A stretch of 11,136 nt of DNA, taken from assembly GCA_023434825.1 (NCBI GenBank), contig JAEYSH010000020.1, positions 1-11,136 of the forward strand, written 5' to 3'. Position numbers and translations under genes: made by a program. Below the pieces are notes generated by a model. It was not told where the DNA came from and searched no databases. It was given only the letters and a program-made list of their open reading frames with translations. The number at the start of each line of letters is the position of its first letter. The first letter of the stretch is position 1. This document shows positions 4,923 to 11,136 of this stretch, piece by piece. Source of the stretch: Methanobacteriota archaeon. Lineage in GTDB: Archaea > Methanobacteriota > Methanobacteria > Methanobacteriales > Methanobacteriaceae.

Positions 4923-6212
4923 ATGGATATTGTAGTGATTGGTGGTGGGCCTGCTGGTAGAACTGCTTCTATTGAAGCAGCAAGCATTGGAGCAAATGTA
5001 ACTCTCATTGAAAACGATAAAATAGGCGGTACATGTCTTCATGAAGGCTGTATGGTAGTATGTGGGTTAAATGATTTTGCAAAGTTCTTACTTGATGCAG
5101 AAAACTTTAAAAACATTGGAATAATAGATGAAACTCATGATTTTAATTTTAAAGAAGTAATAAGTGGAGTTAAAAATACAGTTACTAAAATAAGTCATGT
5201 TCTTGGCCATGAAACTAGAGAAGCAGGAGCAGAAATAGTAATGGGGAAAGCTGAAATTGAAGAGGGAACTGTTCTTGTAAATAACGATGAATATGACTAT
5301 GATAAATTAATAATAGCAACCGGAGCAAGACCAAATATTCCTCCGATAGAAGGCGCAGAAAATGCAATGACATATAAGGACATCTTAAAGTTGACCGAAC
5401 TTCCAGAAAAACTGAATATTATAGGAAGTGGAGTTATTGCAGCTGAATTTGCTTCTGTATTTTCTACATTTGGTAGTGAAGTTAATGTTTTGTGCCGAAA
5501 TACTTTTTTAAAAGCTCTTGATGATGATATAAAAAATTATGTTACTAAAAATCTCCTGCCTGAAGTTTTAATCCATGAAAATGTTTCCACAAAAGAAATT
5601 CATGAAGACCATATTTCAACAGAATATGGAAAAATAGATGGTATGACTCTTTTTGCTGCGGGAACAATTCCTAACTCTCAAATAGCTGCAAATTATGTGG
5701 ATTTGAATGAAAAAGGTCATATTATTGTGGATAATAGGATGCAGACAAGTCATAAAAACATATTTGCTGCTGGAGATGTCGCTGGAAAAATAGGAAATAC
5801 GCCAATTTCAAGGGCTGAAGGTGTTATCGCAGCTAGAAATGCTTGTGGAATCCATAAAGAGATGGATTACAACAATATTCCATATGCTATAAATTTATAT
5901 TACGACGTGGCATTTTTAAATTCCAAAACAGAACAAAAAGGTATGGAAGGTTATATTCCAGGTTCTGCAGGCCCAGGATCATTTTGGAGAACACTTGAAG
6001 GAATGACAGGACTTACAAAAATGTCTGTAAATCAAAATCGTGGAGTAAATAATTTATATTCAATCTCGCCTTCATCAAGAACCAGCATGGCTTACATATC
6101 CAAATTATTAAGGGAAGGGCAGACTATAGATGATTTTGATGATTTTATAGAAGTGCACCCATCTACAGATGCTATTTACAAATTAATGAGATTTTTCGCA
6201 AGGTTTGAATAA
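4923..6212 (+). CDS. Class I pyridine nucleotide-disulfide oxidoreductase (Lpd-like)
   Basis: The 429-aa flavoprotein belongs to the dihydrolipoamide dehydrogenase/glutathione reductase fold. FAD binding is at GGGPAG (7-12), and the redox-active disulfide motif GGTCLHEGC is intact (C38 and C43). A second Rossmann motif, GSGVIAAE, is at 168-175 for NAD(P), then FAAGDVAG (281-288) for FAD. The C-terminal dimerisation domain (about 315-429) carries HPSTD at 412-416 where family members usually have a His-Glu dyad (HPTxxE), so the partner is Asp or absent. After C43 the usual PSK is replaced by MVVCG, adding a third cysteine (C47). No lipoyl-enzyme genes are nearby; a thiol or disulfide substrate other than lipoamide is likely. 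The SD GGAGG is ideally spaced. Confidence 0.9.
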   Translation: MDIVVIGGGPAGRTASIEAASIGANVTLIENDKIGGTCLHEGCMVVCGLNDFAKFLLDAENFKNIGIIDETHDFNFKEVISGVKNTVTKISHVLGHETREAGAEIVMGKAEIEEGTVLVNNDEYDYDKLIIATGARPNIPPIEGAENAMTYKDILKLTELPEKLNIIGSGVIAAEFASVFSTFGSEVNVLCRNTFLKALDDDIKNYVTKNLLPEVLIHENVSTKEIHEDHISTEYGKIDGMTLFAAGTIPNSQIAANYVDLNEKGHIIVDNRMQTSHKNIFAAGDVAGKIGNTPISRAEGVIAARNACGIHKEMDYNNIPYAINLYYDVAFLNSKTEQKGMEGYIPGSAGPGSFWRTLEGMTGLTKMSVNQNRGVNNLYSISPSSRTSMAYISKLLREGQTIDDFDDFIEVHPSTDAIYKLMRFFARFE

Positions 6213-6271
6213 CTTTAAGTTAATCAAAACCATTTTAAGTTTATAAAGTATAAAATAAATTGGTGAAAAAT

Positions 6272-6634
6272 ATGTTAAATTGGAAATCTTTAGGTTTAGG
6301 AATGTTATTAGCAGTAGTGTTATATTTCATGTTTTTATCATTTGGATTAGCTTCTTTCAGTATATTAAGCTTTATTTTAGCGCCATTAATTGGCGGATAC
6401 ATTGTTGGCGTCGATGCAAAGACTGGAGCTATTCATGGATTAATCATAGGTCTTTTTGGAAGTATAATTGCTATTCTCTTACTGGTAGTATTAATCAGCT
6501 TTTATTCAACTCAACAGATTACCATTGCAAGTAATTTGCCAGTAGCAATAGTCGTATTTATTATCTACGCGATTTTTGGTGCTGCATTCGGTGCTATCGG
6601 TGCTGTGGTTAAAGAAAGAGCTTTAAATCAGTAA
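6272..6634 (+). CDS. DUF5518-like four-span membrane protein
   Basis: The 120-aa product has four hydrophobic segments (about residues 6-24, 28-45, 52-75 and 87-108) and a glycine-rich GGYIVGVDAKTGAIHGLIIG segment in the second-third hairpin. It ends in a short charged tail (KERALNQ). This matches the DUF5518-type small membrane proteins frequent in methanogens; function is not established. ATG 6272 is preferred over TTG 6260 or GTG 6263 because GGTGA (6262-6266) forms the SD for 6272. TTTATAAAG near 6240 is a possible TATA box, so it may have its own promoter despite lying 59 bases after the flavoprotein. Confidence 0.75.
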   Translation: MLNWKSLGLGMLLAVVLYFMFLSFGLASFSILSFILAPLIGGYIVGVDAKTGAIHGLIIGLFGSIIAILLLVVLISFYSTQQITIASNLPVAIVVFIIYAIFGAAFGAIGAVVKERALNQ

Positions 6635-6636
6635 AT

Positions 6637-6658
6637 ATTCTTTTTCTTTTTATTTTTA
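6637..6658 (+). terminator. T-rich terminator between convergent genes
   Basis: A run of T tracts (CTTTTTCTTTTTATTTTT, about 6640-6657) follows directly after the DUF5518-like stop, the sort of oligo-T element that ends archaeal transcripts. On the opposite strand it is A-rich, so it serves the + strand gene only. Confidence 0.6.
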
Positions 6659-6660
6659 GG

Positions 6661-7701
6661 TTATTTTGTGGAATTATAAATAATTTCAGCGATTTTATCT
6701 GCAGAATGTAGTACTTCTTTTCCGTATTTTGAAGCATTATCCTTAGTTTGATCCATATTCTCCATAAATGATTTAACAGTTTCATCGAGGTCATCAAGTT
6801 CGCTTTCAACCATAGCTCCCTCAAATACTTGACCCATGTTGTGATAACGTCCATATTTAACTCTTAAAAGAGTAATTATTGGTAAATTACATGCAATTGC
6901 TTCGTGAAGCATTACTCCATCATCAGTTATAATTACAAAATCAGCTAATTTGTACAGATCTCGAACCCAGTTAATATATCCAAGATAAATAATTCCTGGA
7001 GTTTCCAGAAATTCACGATATTTTTCATCAAGAGGATCACCAATTACAACTATATTGGCTTTAATTCCGCTATCTCTAAGTTTTGGTGCAGCTAAAGCCA
7101 TTTTTTCAAAAAGAGTTGATCCGGAAGATAGAAGAATTGTAGGAAGTTCTGGATCATATTCTGGTGGCATTAATTCAAGTGCATTTGCTTTATTTCCTGA
7201 TACAACTTCGGGATTTATGGGCATATAACATTTATGTATATTTGGATTAGTTGTTTCAACATTAAATAATGGAGATTCAGAAAGTGCAATTGTAGTAGTA
7301 ATTTTAGCTACCTGTGCGTCTACTGGAGTTGAAACAACACCTACTGATGGTATTCCTGCTATTTTTGCTGTTGAACACCCAACTACAGCCCCTCCCCCAA
7401 TTGTACCAACTATAATGTCTGGTTTAACTTTTCTATATAATCTTAAAGCTTCAAAAATGGCTTTTCCTGTTTTAATTCCTCCTGTTATTTTGGAGAATTT
7501 AGTAGCAGCATGCCCTCCTGCTTGAGGAATACTGGTTTCATGCCATTTTATGTCATTTTTTTTAAATAATAATCCTGGAGAACCATGATTTAATGCAAAT
7601 TCACATTCTATTCCGTATTTAGATAAAGCTTTTGATATATTGAGCGCTATTGAAGCATCGCCCCCAATTCCTCTTCCTGTTACTACAAATAAAGCTTTCA
7701 T
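6661..7701 (-). CDS. MurG-like GT-B glycosyltransferase
   Basis: The 346-aa product has the two-domain GT28/MurG-like layout. A glycine-rich loop, TGRGIGGDA, is near residues 8-16; the N-domain has KPDIIVGTIGGGAVVG (about 93-108). The C-domain opens with TILLSSGST (188-196) and ends with DGVMLHEAIACNLPIITL (261-278), the nucleotide-sugar-binding DGxxxxE region. No membrane span is present, so it should act on the inner membrane face on a prenyl-linked or nucleotide-linked acceptor. With a MraY-like gene about 600 bases away, a part in pseudomurein or another envelope glycan is inferred. AAGGTGAT (complement of 7705-7712) is a near-perfect SD. Acceptor and sugar cannot be read from the sequence. 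Confidence 0.85.
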   Translation of the reverse strand: MKALFVVTGRGIGGDASIALNISKALSKYGIECEFALNHGSPGLLFKKNDIKWHETSIPQAGGHAATKFSKITGGIKTGKAIFEALRLYRKVKPDIIVGTIGGGAVVGCSTAKIAGIPSVGVVSTPVDAQVAKITTTIALSESPLFNVETTNPNIHKCYMPINPEVVSGNKANALELMPPEYDPELPTILLSSGSTLFEKMALAAPKLRDSGIKANIVVIGDPLDEKYREFLETPGIIYLGYINWVRDLYKLADFVIITDDGVMLHEAIACNLPIITLLRVKYGRYHNMGQVFEGAMVESELDDLDETVKSFMENMDQTKDNASKYGKEVLHSADKIAEIIYNSTK

Positions 7702-8039
7702 TGAATCACCTTAAAATAAAGACTTTTTATTATTTATTATCAATTTTTCTGTATTTACATAAGTTATAAGCTTAAAATTAGATTATTTGAAATTATAACA
7801 TAAATTTACGTATAAATTATAATCAAATAATTAATCTAAATATTATATAAATATTATTGTAAATTAATTTTTTTATAAAAGTTAATTTTAATTATATTGA
7901 TACTTCTGTCTAAAATCAATTATACAATGAAAAAAGTATTTTTTTTAAGATTATAAAATAAAATAGGATATTAAAACTTATTTTATTAAGTTTAGATCAT
8001 TTAGTGATGAATATATCATTAAAAAGGCATCATTTAACA

Positions 8040-8086
8040 AAACCTATGAGATTTTTATTCATTGAATTATTCAAATCATAAGGTTT
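8040..8086 (+). repeat. Bulged inverted repeat / stem-loop
   Basis: AAACC-TATGA (8040-8049) pairs with TCATA-A-GGTTT (8076-8086) with one bulged base. An alternative inner hairpin TTGAAT-T-ATTCAA (8062-8074) is a perfect 13-bp palindrome. The element lies upstream of the promoter of the 51-aa membrane protein. It could be a small RNA, an operator or a terminator. Confidence 0.4.
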
Positions 8087-8088
8087 AA

Positions 8089-8104
8089 AAAAGATTAAAT
8101 ATCT
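8089..8104 (+). promoter_or_regulatory. TATA-like promoter, possibly leaderless
   Basis: AAAAGATTAAATATCT places a TTAAATAT core about 27 bases before ATG 8125, which has no SD. This is the geometry expected of a leaderless archaeal transcript. Confidence 0.45.
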
Positions 8105-8124
8105 CATAAAACCCATTGAATAAT

Positions 8125-8280
8125 ATGAAAACAGCAAAATTAATTGTATTTTTATGTGCAGCAGTACTTCTTATTTTAGGCATATACAGCGGTATTTACC
8201 TTAAAGATCTATTTTCAGGTATTTTATGGACTGTTATAGGAATAATAATTTTCATTATAGGATATATAAGGCTTAAATAA
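8125..8280 (+). CDS. Two-span small membrane protein (51 aa)
   Basis: The reading frame from ATG 8125 gives 51 residues. The first helix (about 5-25) follows a MKTAK n-region, a short loop YLKDLFSG comes next, and a second helix (about 33-47) ends in YIRLK. No SD precedes the ATG, but a TATA-like core lies 27 bases upstream, so leaderless translation is likely. The stop codon is immediately adjacent to the stop of the MraY-like gene on the other strand (8280/8281) with no spacer. The family is not recognised. Function unknown; a small envelope protein is the cautious reading. Confidence 0.65.
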   Translation: MKTAKLIVFLCAAVLLILGIYSGIYLKDLFSGILWTVIGIIIFIIGYIRLK

Positions 8281-9186
8281 TTAATTAGAACTATATGGAT
8301 TGTAAAAAAGACGTCTAAAACCTAAATATATTAAAATTTTATTTTTAACAACCAGGGATCTTTTTTTCAGGATTATTTTCCGAATAAGATCTCCAAGACC
8401 TCCCCCAGTCATTACATCCATTAAATAATCTCCAAAATGGGGATTATCGATCCCTAATTTATTTTTCAGAAATATCTCAAGGTTTTTTCTTCTAATAAAT
8501 GCTATTAGAAGTGATGAAGCTACGAATAATATTAAAACAGCTAAAAAAGTTCCGCTATAGTAACCAAATCCAGAAATTGTTCCTAAATATCCTCCTAAAA
8601 GTGCATAGGATATTCCAATTGCAACTGCAAATGAATGATTTCCAATTTCGCCCATCATAATTTTTCCTTTATAATCAAGAGGAGCATAACCGATACAGGC
8701 TGCTAAAATTATTAATGGGACAACATAACTATTGAAATCTGATAATAACATTGCAATTGCTACTATAATAGACATTAGAATAACTGTTGAACATGCGGTA
8801 CCCGGTTGCATATCAGAAATATTAAGTGGTTGAATCATAAGCGCTATAAGAATTGATGCTGGTCCAAAGTAAAAGAATCCCAAAACTGCAACTATTAACA
8901 TTCCAATTCCTCTTGAAAGTTGCCCAATCTCAAAAGGAAGCCCTTTAATTTTCTTTCTACCTACCAAATCATCAAAAAGTGCGAAGATACCTATTATAAC
9001 AATTAAATAACTTAATGGTTGGTCTATAAAAATAGCCATTGCAATAAATGGTGCAATACCAACAGCACGTGGAGTTCCACCTCTTATTGAGGTATATAGA
9101 TTACTACCACTTTTTTCAATGATCCATTTAGCTGCTATTGTCAAAATAGCAGATATTAAAAATGCGAGGAATATTTCAGTATACAT
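8281..9186 (-). CDS. MraY-like prenyl-phosphate glycosyl-1-phosphate transferase (GT4 superfamily)
   Basis: The 301-aa polytopic protein has about nine hydrophobic segments and the order of MraY/WecA motifs: RGGTPRAVG (35-43), FALFDDLVGRKK (68-79) with the DD pair D72/D73, LNISDMQPG (121-129, NxxD type), and DYKGKIMMGEIGNHS (171-185). In the last motif the usual MGD is MGE, so the expected third Asp is Glu180. Such enzymes move a phospho-sugar from a UDP-linked donor to a polyprenyl phosphate at the cytoplasmic membrane face. With the nearby MurG-like enzyme it is a candidate for the lipid-linked step of pseudomurein synthesis (inference). No clear SD precedes the ATG; a TATA-like ATTAATATAT lies about 35 bases upstream, so the leader may be very short. 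Confidence 0.85.
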   Translation of the reverse strand: MYTEIFLAFLISAILTIAAKWIIEKSGSNLYTSIRGGTPRAVGIAPFIAMAIFIDQPLSYLIVIIGIFALFDDLVGRKKIKGLPFEIGQLSRGIGMLIVAVLGFFYFGPASILIALMIQPLNISDMQPGTACSTVILMSIIVAIAMLLSDFNSYVVPLIILAACIGYAPLDYKGKIMMGEIGNHSFAVAIGISYALLGGYLGTISGFGYYSGTFLAVLILFVASSLLIAFIRRKNLEIFLKNKLGIDNPHFGDYLMDVMTGGGLGDLIRKIILKKRSLVVKNKILIYLGFRRLFYNPYSSN

Positions 9187-9236
9187 TGTTTATCTATTAA
9201 AAATAGAAAAAGGAGATATATTAATTTTGTTAAATT

Positions 9237-9929
9237 TTATTGATTATCTAATATTTCTAAAAATTTAACTGCATCATCATATTTTCTTTGATATGAGTCC
9301 TTTTTATAAGTTTCATATACCATGGTATTAATTCCGGCTTTTGCAATTGGTTTGGTGACATATACAGGGCTAGATCCTCCAGGAGAATAAATTTTCAAGA
9401 AAGTCATGTTGTTTGCAATGCTCTTTATAATATTTTTAGTTTCATTATCCTTAGAAATTGGATATATAAATCTCGGATATTTATAACCTGCTTCAGTCCA
9501 TAAGTCCTCATGGATGTCTACAACAAGTTCTGGATTTATTTTAATCACATCTGGAACTACAAAATTGTTAGCGAGTAATTGTCCATTCATTCTGCCTATT
9601 GTGAAATGATAAGGGCTTTTAGTAACATGAACCTTGTATAAGACATATTTTTTAGATAAAGATTTCGAATTGTTCTTCAAAGCTTCTGCTGTTGCGTTAT
9701 GAAATCCAGATTCACGTGGATGAACTCCTGTAATTAAAACAATTGTTTTTTGTGAGTTCAGATTTCCATATTCTTCTTTTTCAGCCCAGCCATAGCTTTT
9801 ATTACCTAAATATTTTGAACCATTAATAGTGTTATTGTCAGATGAATTGCTGTTCCAACTGCCTTCAAAGGCAGCAAAAGCAATAATGGCAACCATAATG
9901 ATTAAAACAACAGGAACCGTCCACTTTAT
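9237..9929 (-). CDS. Membrane-anchored M14-like zinc carboxypeptidase, apparent AUA start
   Basis: From ATA 9929 the 230-aa product starts (M)KWTVPVVLIIMVAIIAF, an N-terminal anchor or signal (residues 4-21), then an Asn/Ser-rich linker (24-45). The domain shows the M14/AspA-AstE pattern: GVHPRES with H70 and E73 (HxxE), GRMNG with R113, DIHED with H140 as third zinc ligand, and VYET with E206 as likely catalytic Glu. It should face outside the cell and cleave or trim a peptide or amide; pseudomurein peptides are a reasonable guess given the neighbouring MraY-like gene. ATG 9896 would keep only part of the anchor and has no SD. GGAGG (complement of 9937-9941) stands seven bases before ATA. 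An ATG two codons earlier is followed at once by TAA. Confidence 0.8.
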   Translation of the reverse strand: MKWTVPVVLIIMVAIIAFAAFEGSWNSNSSDNNTINGSKYLGNKSYGWAEKEEYGNLNSQKTIVLITGVHPRESGFHNATAEALKNNSKSLSKKYVLYKVHVTKSPYHFTIGRMNGQLLANNFVVPDVIKINPELVVDIHEDLWTEAGYKYPRFIYPISKDNETKNIIKSIANNMTFLKIYSPGGSSPVYVTKPIAKAGINTMVYETYKKDSYQRKYDDAVKFLEILDNQ

Positions 9930-9963
9930 TTACATTCCTCCAAATTAAAATATATTTAAATTT
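9927..9963 (-). promoter_or_regulatory. SD, ATG-TAA dicodon and AUA start, with upstream TATA-like box
   Basis: On the - strand GGAGG (9941-9937) is followed by A, ATG (9935-9933), TAA (9932-9930) and ATA (9929-9927). The ATG is one base from GGAGG, too close for normal initiation; the ATA is at the standard distance. AAATTTAAATATAT (near 9963-9950) could be a TATA box, but it is so close that the SD might be missing from its transcript; read-through from pelA is the alternative. Confidence 0.5.
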
Positions 9964-9964
9964 A

Positions 9965-9978
9965 GTAGTGCAAACTAC
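9965..9978 (-). repeat. Small hairpin downstream of pelA
   Basis: GTAGT and ACTAC (9965-9969, 9974-9978) pair around four bases, GCAA on the + strand and TTGC on the - strand, about 37 bases after the pelA stop. It could be a weak transcript end for pelA or part of the control region of the peptidase gene. Confidence 0.3.
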
Positions 9979-10014
9979 CTAATATTATTTTGGCTTTCTA
10001 AAAATTAAATTATT

Positions 10015-11076
10015 TTAAACTATACTGTATCTTAATAAGCCTGCTATTCCACCTAAAGCTTCAAGCTGCTTTCCGCCTTCGTGTTCACTGCTTACAACCA
10101 TCACTTTACCGCCAGTATTTTCAACAAGGTTCATTATACTTTCAATTTCTTCTTCCCGAACCATTTTATCCAGTACAAGCAAATTTTCTACAGCTCCTGC
10201 ATTTGAAGCATTTTCTACTTCTAATTTTCCATAGGCAACTAAATTAGAAGTTTTTCCTATTTCTTCCAGAACCTTATTCATTAGTCTAATTTCTTGAGCT
10301 ATACGGCCTTCTGCGGCGATCTGTTCTATTGTACCTTTTTTTAGCACTTCCTGAATTCCTACCCTTCCTCCGGTTCCAGTATTTTCAACGCCTGATTTTT
10401 TAGCAAGTTCTGGATATTTTTCACTTATAAAATCATAGAATTCGCCTTTAGTAAATCCGGGCCCTGCAATAACAATTCCCTGAATGTCCTCAAAACCTTC
10501 AAGAGTTTTTGCCACATCATTATAAAAATTAGTTATATTTTTGCCTCTATCTTTTTGAACAATCCTTTTTCCTGAGATTCCACCTACAATAGGTCCATAA
10601 TAATCTATTCCGTACTGTTTAATGATTCCCAAATCGGCTACATCATCTTCAATTGCTACAATGATAGCTGACGGCTTTTTAGATGAGTCTACTGCAGTTT
10701 TAAGTCTCTTAATTGCCCATCTTGACCATTTTTCTTTGGTTATTTTAACGGGATTATTAAGTTTTAATTCAATGGTATGGTGAGTTCCCAATGGGACAAG
10801 ATCTTCTGGTCCTTTCTCTATTATGCCTGTTGCTCTCAATTTACCAGTATATTTGTGAAAGTTTATATTTTCTACCCTTATTCCCATAAAAAATGTCTTT
10901 TTTATACCTCGATCACTTCGAAGGCGTTCTCCAGTGGAATCCTGTATTCTACGGGTAGTTCTTGAAGAGACTAAATCTCCAGGTTCAATTATATGTGATA
11001 AATGCCATAAATCATCCAGAGTTTCTGGAACCAGCTCAATAAATCCTTTTTTTGTATCCTGATGAACAATACGCAT
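10015..11076 (-). CDS. pelA: Archaeal pelota (Dom34) mRNA surveillance factor
   Basis: The 353-aa product aligns along its length with archaeal pelota. It opens MRIVHQDTKKGFIELVPETLDDLW-like, the usual Sm-like N-domain start (residues 1 to about 130). The central domain (about 135-255) has SAIIVAIEDDVADLG and IVIAGPGFTKGEFYDF, and the C-domain (about 260-353) ends in EHEGGKQLEALGGIAGLLRYS. As in pelota generally, and unlike aRF1, no GGQ motif is present. It acts in the cytoplasm with aEF1A and ABCE1 to rescue stalled ribosomes. ATG 11076 is preferred to ATG 11088 because family members start MRIV and because GGTG (complement of 11083-11086) is then a well-placed SD. The promoter lies in 11077-11136 or beyond. 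Confidence 0.97.
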   Translation of the reverse strand: MRIVHQDTKKGFIELVPETLDDLWHLSHIIEPGDLVSSRTTRRIQDSTGERLRSDRGIKKTFFMGIRVENINFHKYTGKLRATGIIEKGPEDLVPLGTHHTIELKLNNPVKITKEKWSRWAIKRLKTAVDSSKKPSAIIVAIEDDVADLGIIKQYGIDYYGPIVGGISGKRIVQKDRGKNITNFYNDVAKTLEGFEDIQGIVIAGPGFTKGEFYDFISEKYPELAKKSGVENTGTGGRVGIQEVLKKGTIEQIAAEGRIAQEIRLMNKVLEEIGKTSNLVAYGKLEVENASNAGAVENLLVLDKMVREEEIESIMNLVENTGGKVMVVSSEHEGGKQLEALGGIAGLLRYSIV

Positions 11077-11136
11077 TAAATACACCATTAAATATGATTA
11101 ATAAATTCAGTGAGTTAAAATCAATTACTATTATTT

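Larger units (their letters stand above)
7702..8124. other. 423-bp AT-rich spacer
   Basis: No coding frame of convincing length is seen on either strand. The stretch holds the leftward promoter of the MurG-like gene (CTTATAACTT on the - strand near 7762-7771), a hairpin at 8040-8086, and a rightward TATA-like box at about 8094-8101. The part from 7800 to 7990 is almost pure A/T and shows nothing else. Confidence 0.6.

Noticed and set aside
4745..5008. 87-aa reading frame on the - strand across the hypC/flavoprotein spacer
   Set aside because: It overlaps the hypC start and the FAD-binding part of the flavoprotein in the wrong frame, and shows no protein-like pattern.
6260..6271. TTG 6260 or GTG 6263 start of the DUF5518-like gene
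   Set aside because: These codons overlap the GGTGA that serves as SD for ATG 6272.
6609..6854. 81-aa reading frame on the - strand inside the MurG-like gene
   Set aside because: Shadow frame within a well-supported gene on the same strand.
7800..7990. Possible CRISPR leader or repeats in the AT-rich spacer
   Set aside because: No regularly spaced direct repeat is present; the similarity is low-complexity A/T sequence.
9894..9896. ATG (- strand) at 9896 as start of the M14-like peptidase
   Set aside because: It starts in the middle of a hydrophobic anchor, with no SD; GGAGG points to ATA 9929.
11077..11088. Four-residue longer start of pelA at 11088
   Set aside because: Archaeal pelota starts at MRIV, and the bases just upstream form its SD.

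Overview
The window reads as DNA of a low-GC methanogenic archaeon, most likely a Methanobacterium-like member of the Methanobacteriales. The reasons are an archaeal pelota gene, an archaeal-type hypC, a MurG-like plus MraY-like glycosyltransferase pair of the kind expected for pseudomurein synthesis, a methanogen-type DUF5518-like membrane protein, a HisKA_2-type membrane histidine kinase, very AT-rich spacers with archaeal TATA-like boxes, and Shine-Dalgarno (SD) sequences of the AGGAGGTGAT type. The organism is inferred; no rRNA or tRNA gene is visible.

Region 1 (1-1887, + strand) is a tightly packed run of small genes that looks like the end of a provirus or other mobile element. It holds the tail of a cut-off gene, two tiny overlapping ORFs (one a zinc ribbon), an 83-aa protein, a proteasome-like Ntn hydrolase with Thr/Asp/Lys catalytic residues, a second zinc-ribbon mini-protein, an 11-aa leader-like ORF ending on a hairpin, and a secreted cysteine-rich protein. 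A hairpin plus T-run terminator closes it. Region 2 (1888-2237) has a 16-bp perfect palindrome, a TATA-like promoter and a 34-aa single-span membrane peptide. Region 3 (2238-4772, - strand) holds a multi-span PAS/HisKA_2/HATPase histidine kinase, with a spaced 10-bp inverted repeat in its promoter region, then hypC. Region 4 (4923-6634, + strand) holds a flavin disulfide oxidoreductase, divergent from hypC, and a small DUF5518-like membrane protein. Region 5 (6661-11076, mostly - strand) holds a MurG-like glycosyltransferase, a 423-bp AT-rich spacer with a hairpin, a 51-aa two-span membrane protein on the + strand, a MraY-like prenyl-phosphate glycosyltransferase, a membrane-anchored M14-like metallopeptidase and pelA. 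The two glycosyltransferases and the peptidase could serve the same cell envelope.

The most striking observation is that three genes appear to start at AUU or AUA codons: the Ntn hydrolase (AUU at 515), the secreted cysteine-rich protein (AUU at 1408) and the M14-like peptidase (AUA at 9929, - strand). None has an in-frame ATG, GTG or TTG between the preceding in-frame stop and the conserved or expected N-terminus, apart from an ATG directly followed by TAA in the third case. Each has a good SD with the same 7-nt spacing used by normal ATG genes here. ATG/GTG/TTG-only gene callers would remove the catalytic Thr of the first protein, the signal peptide of the second and part of the membrane anchor of the third.
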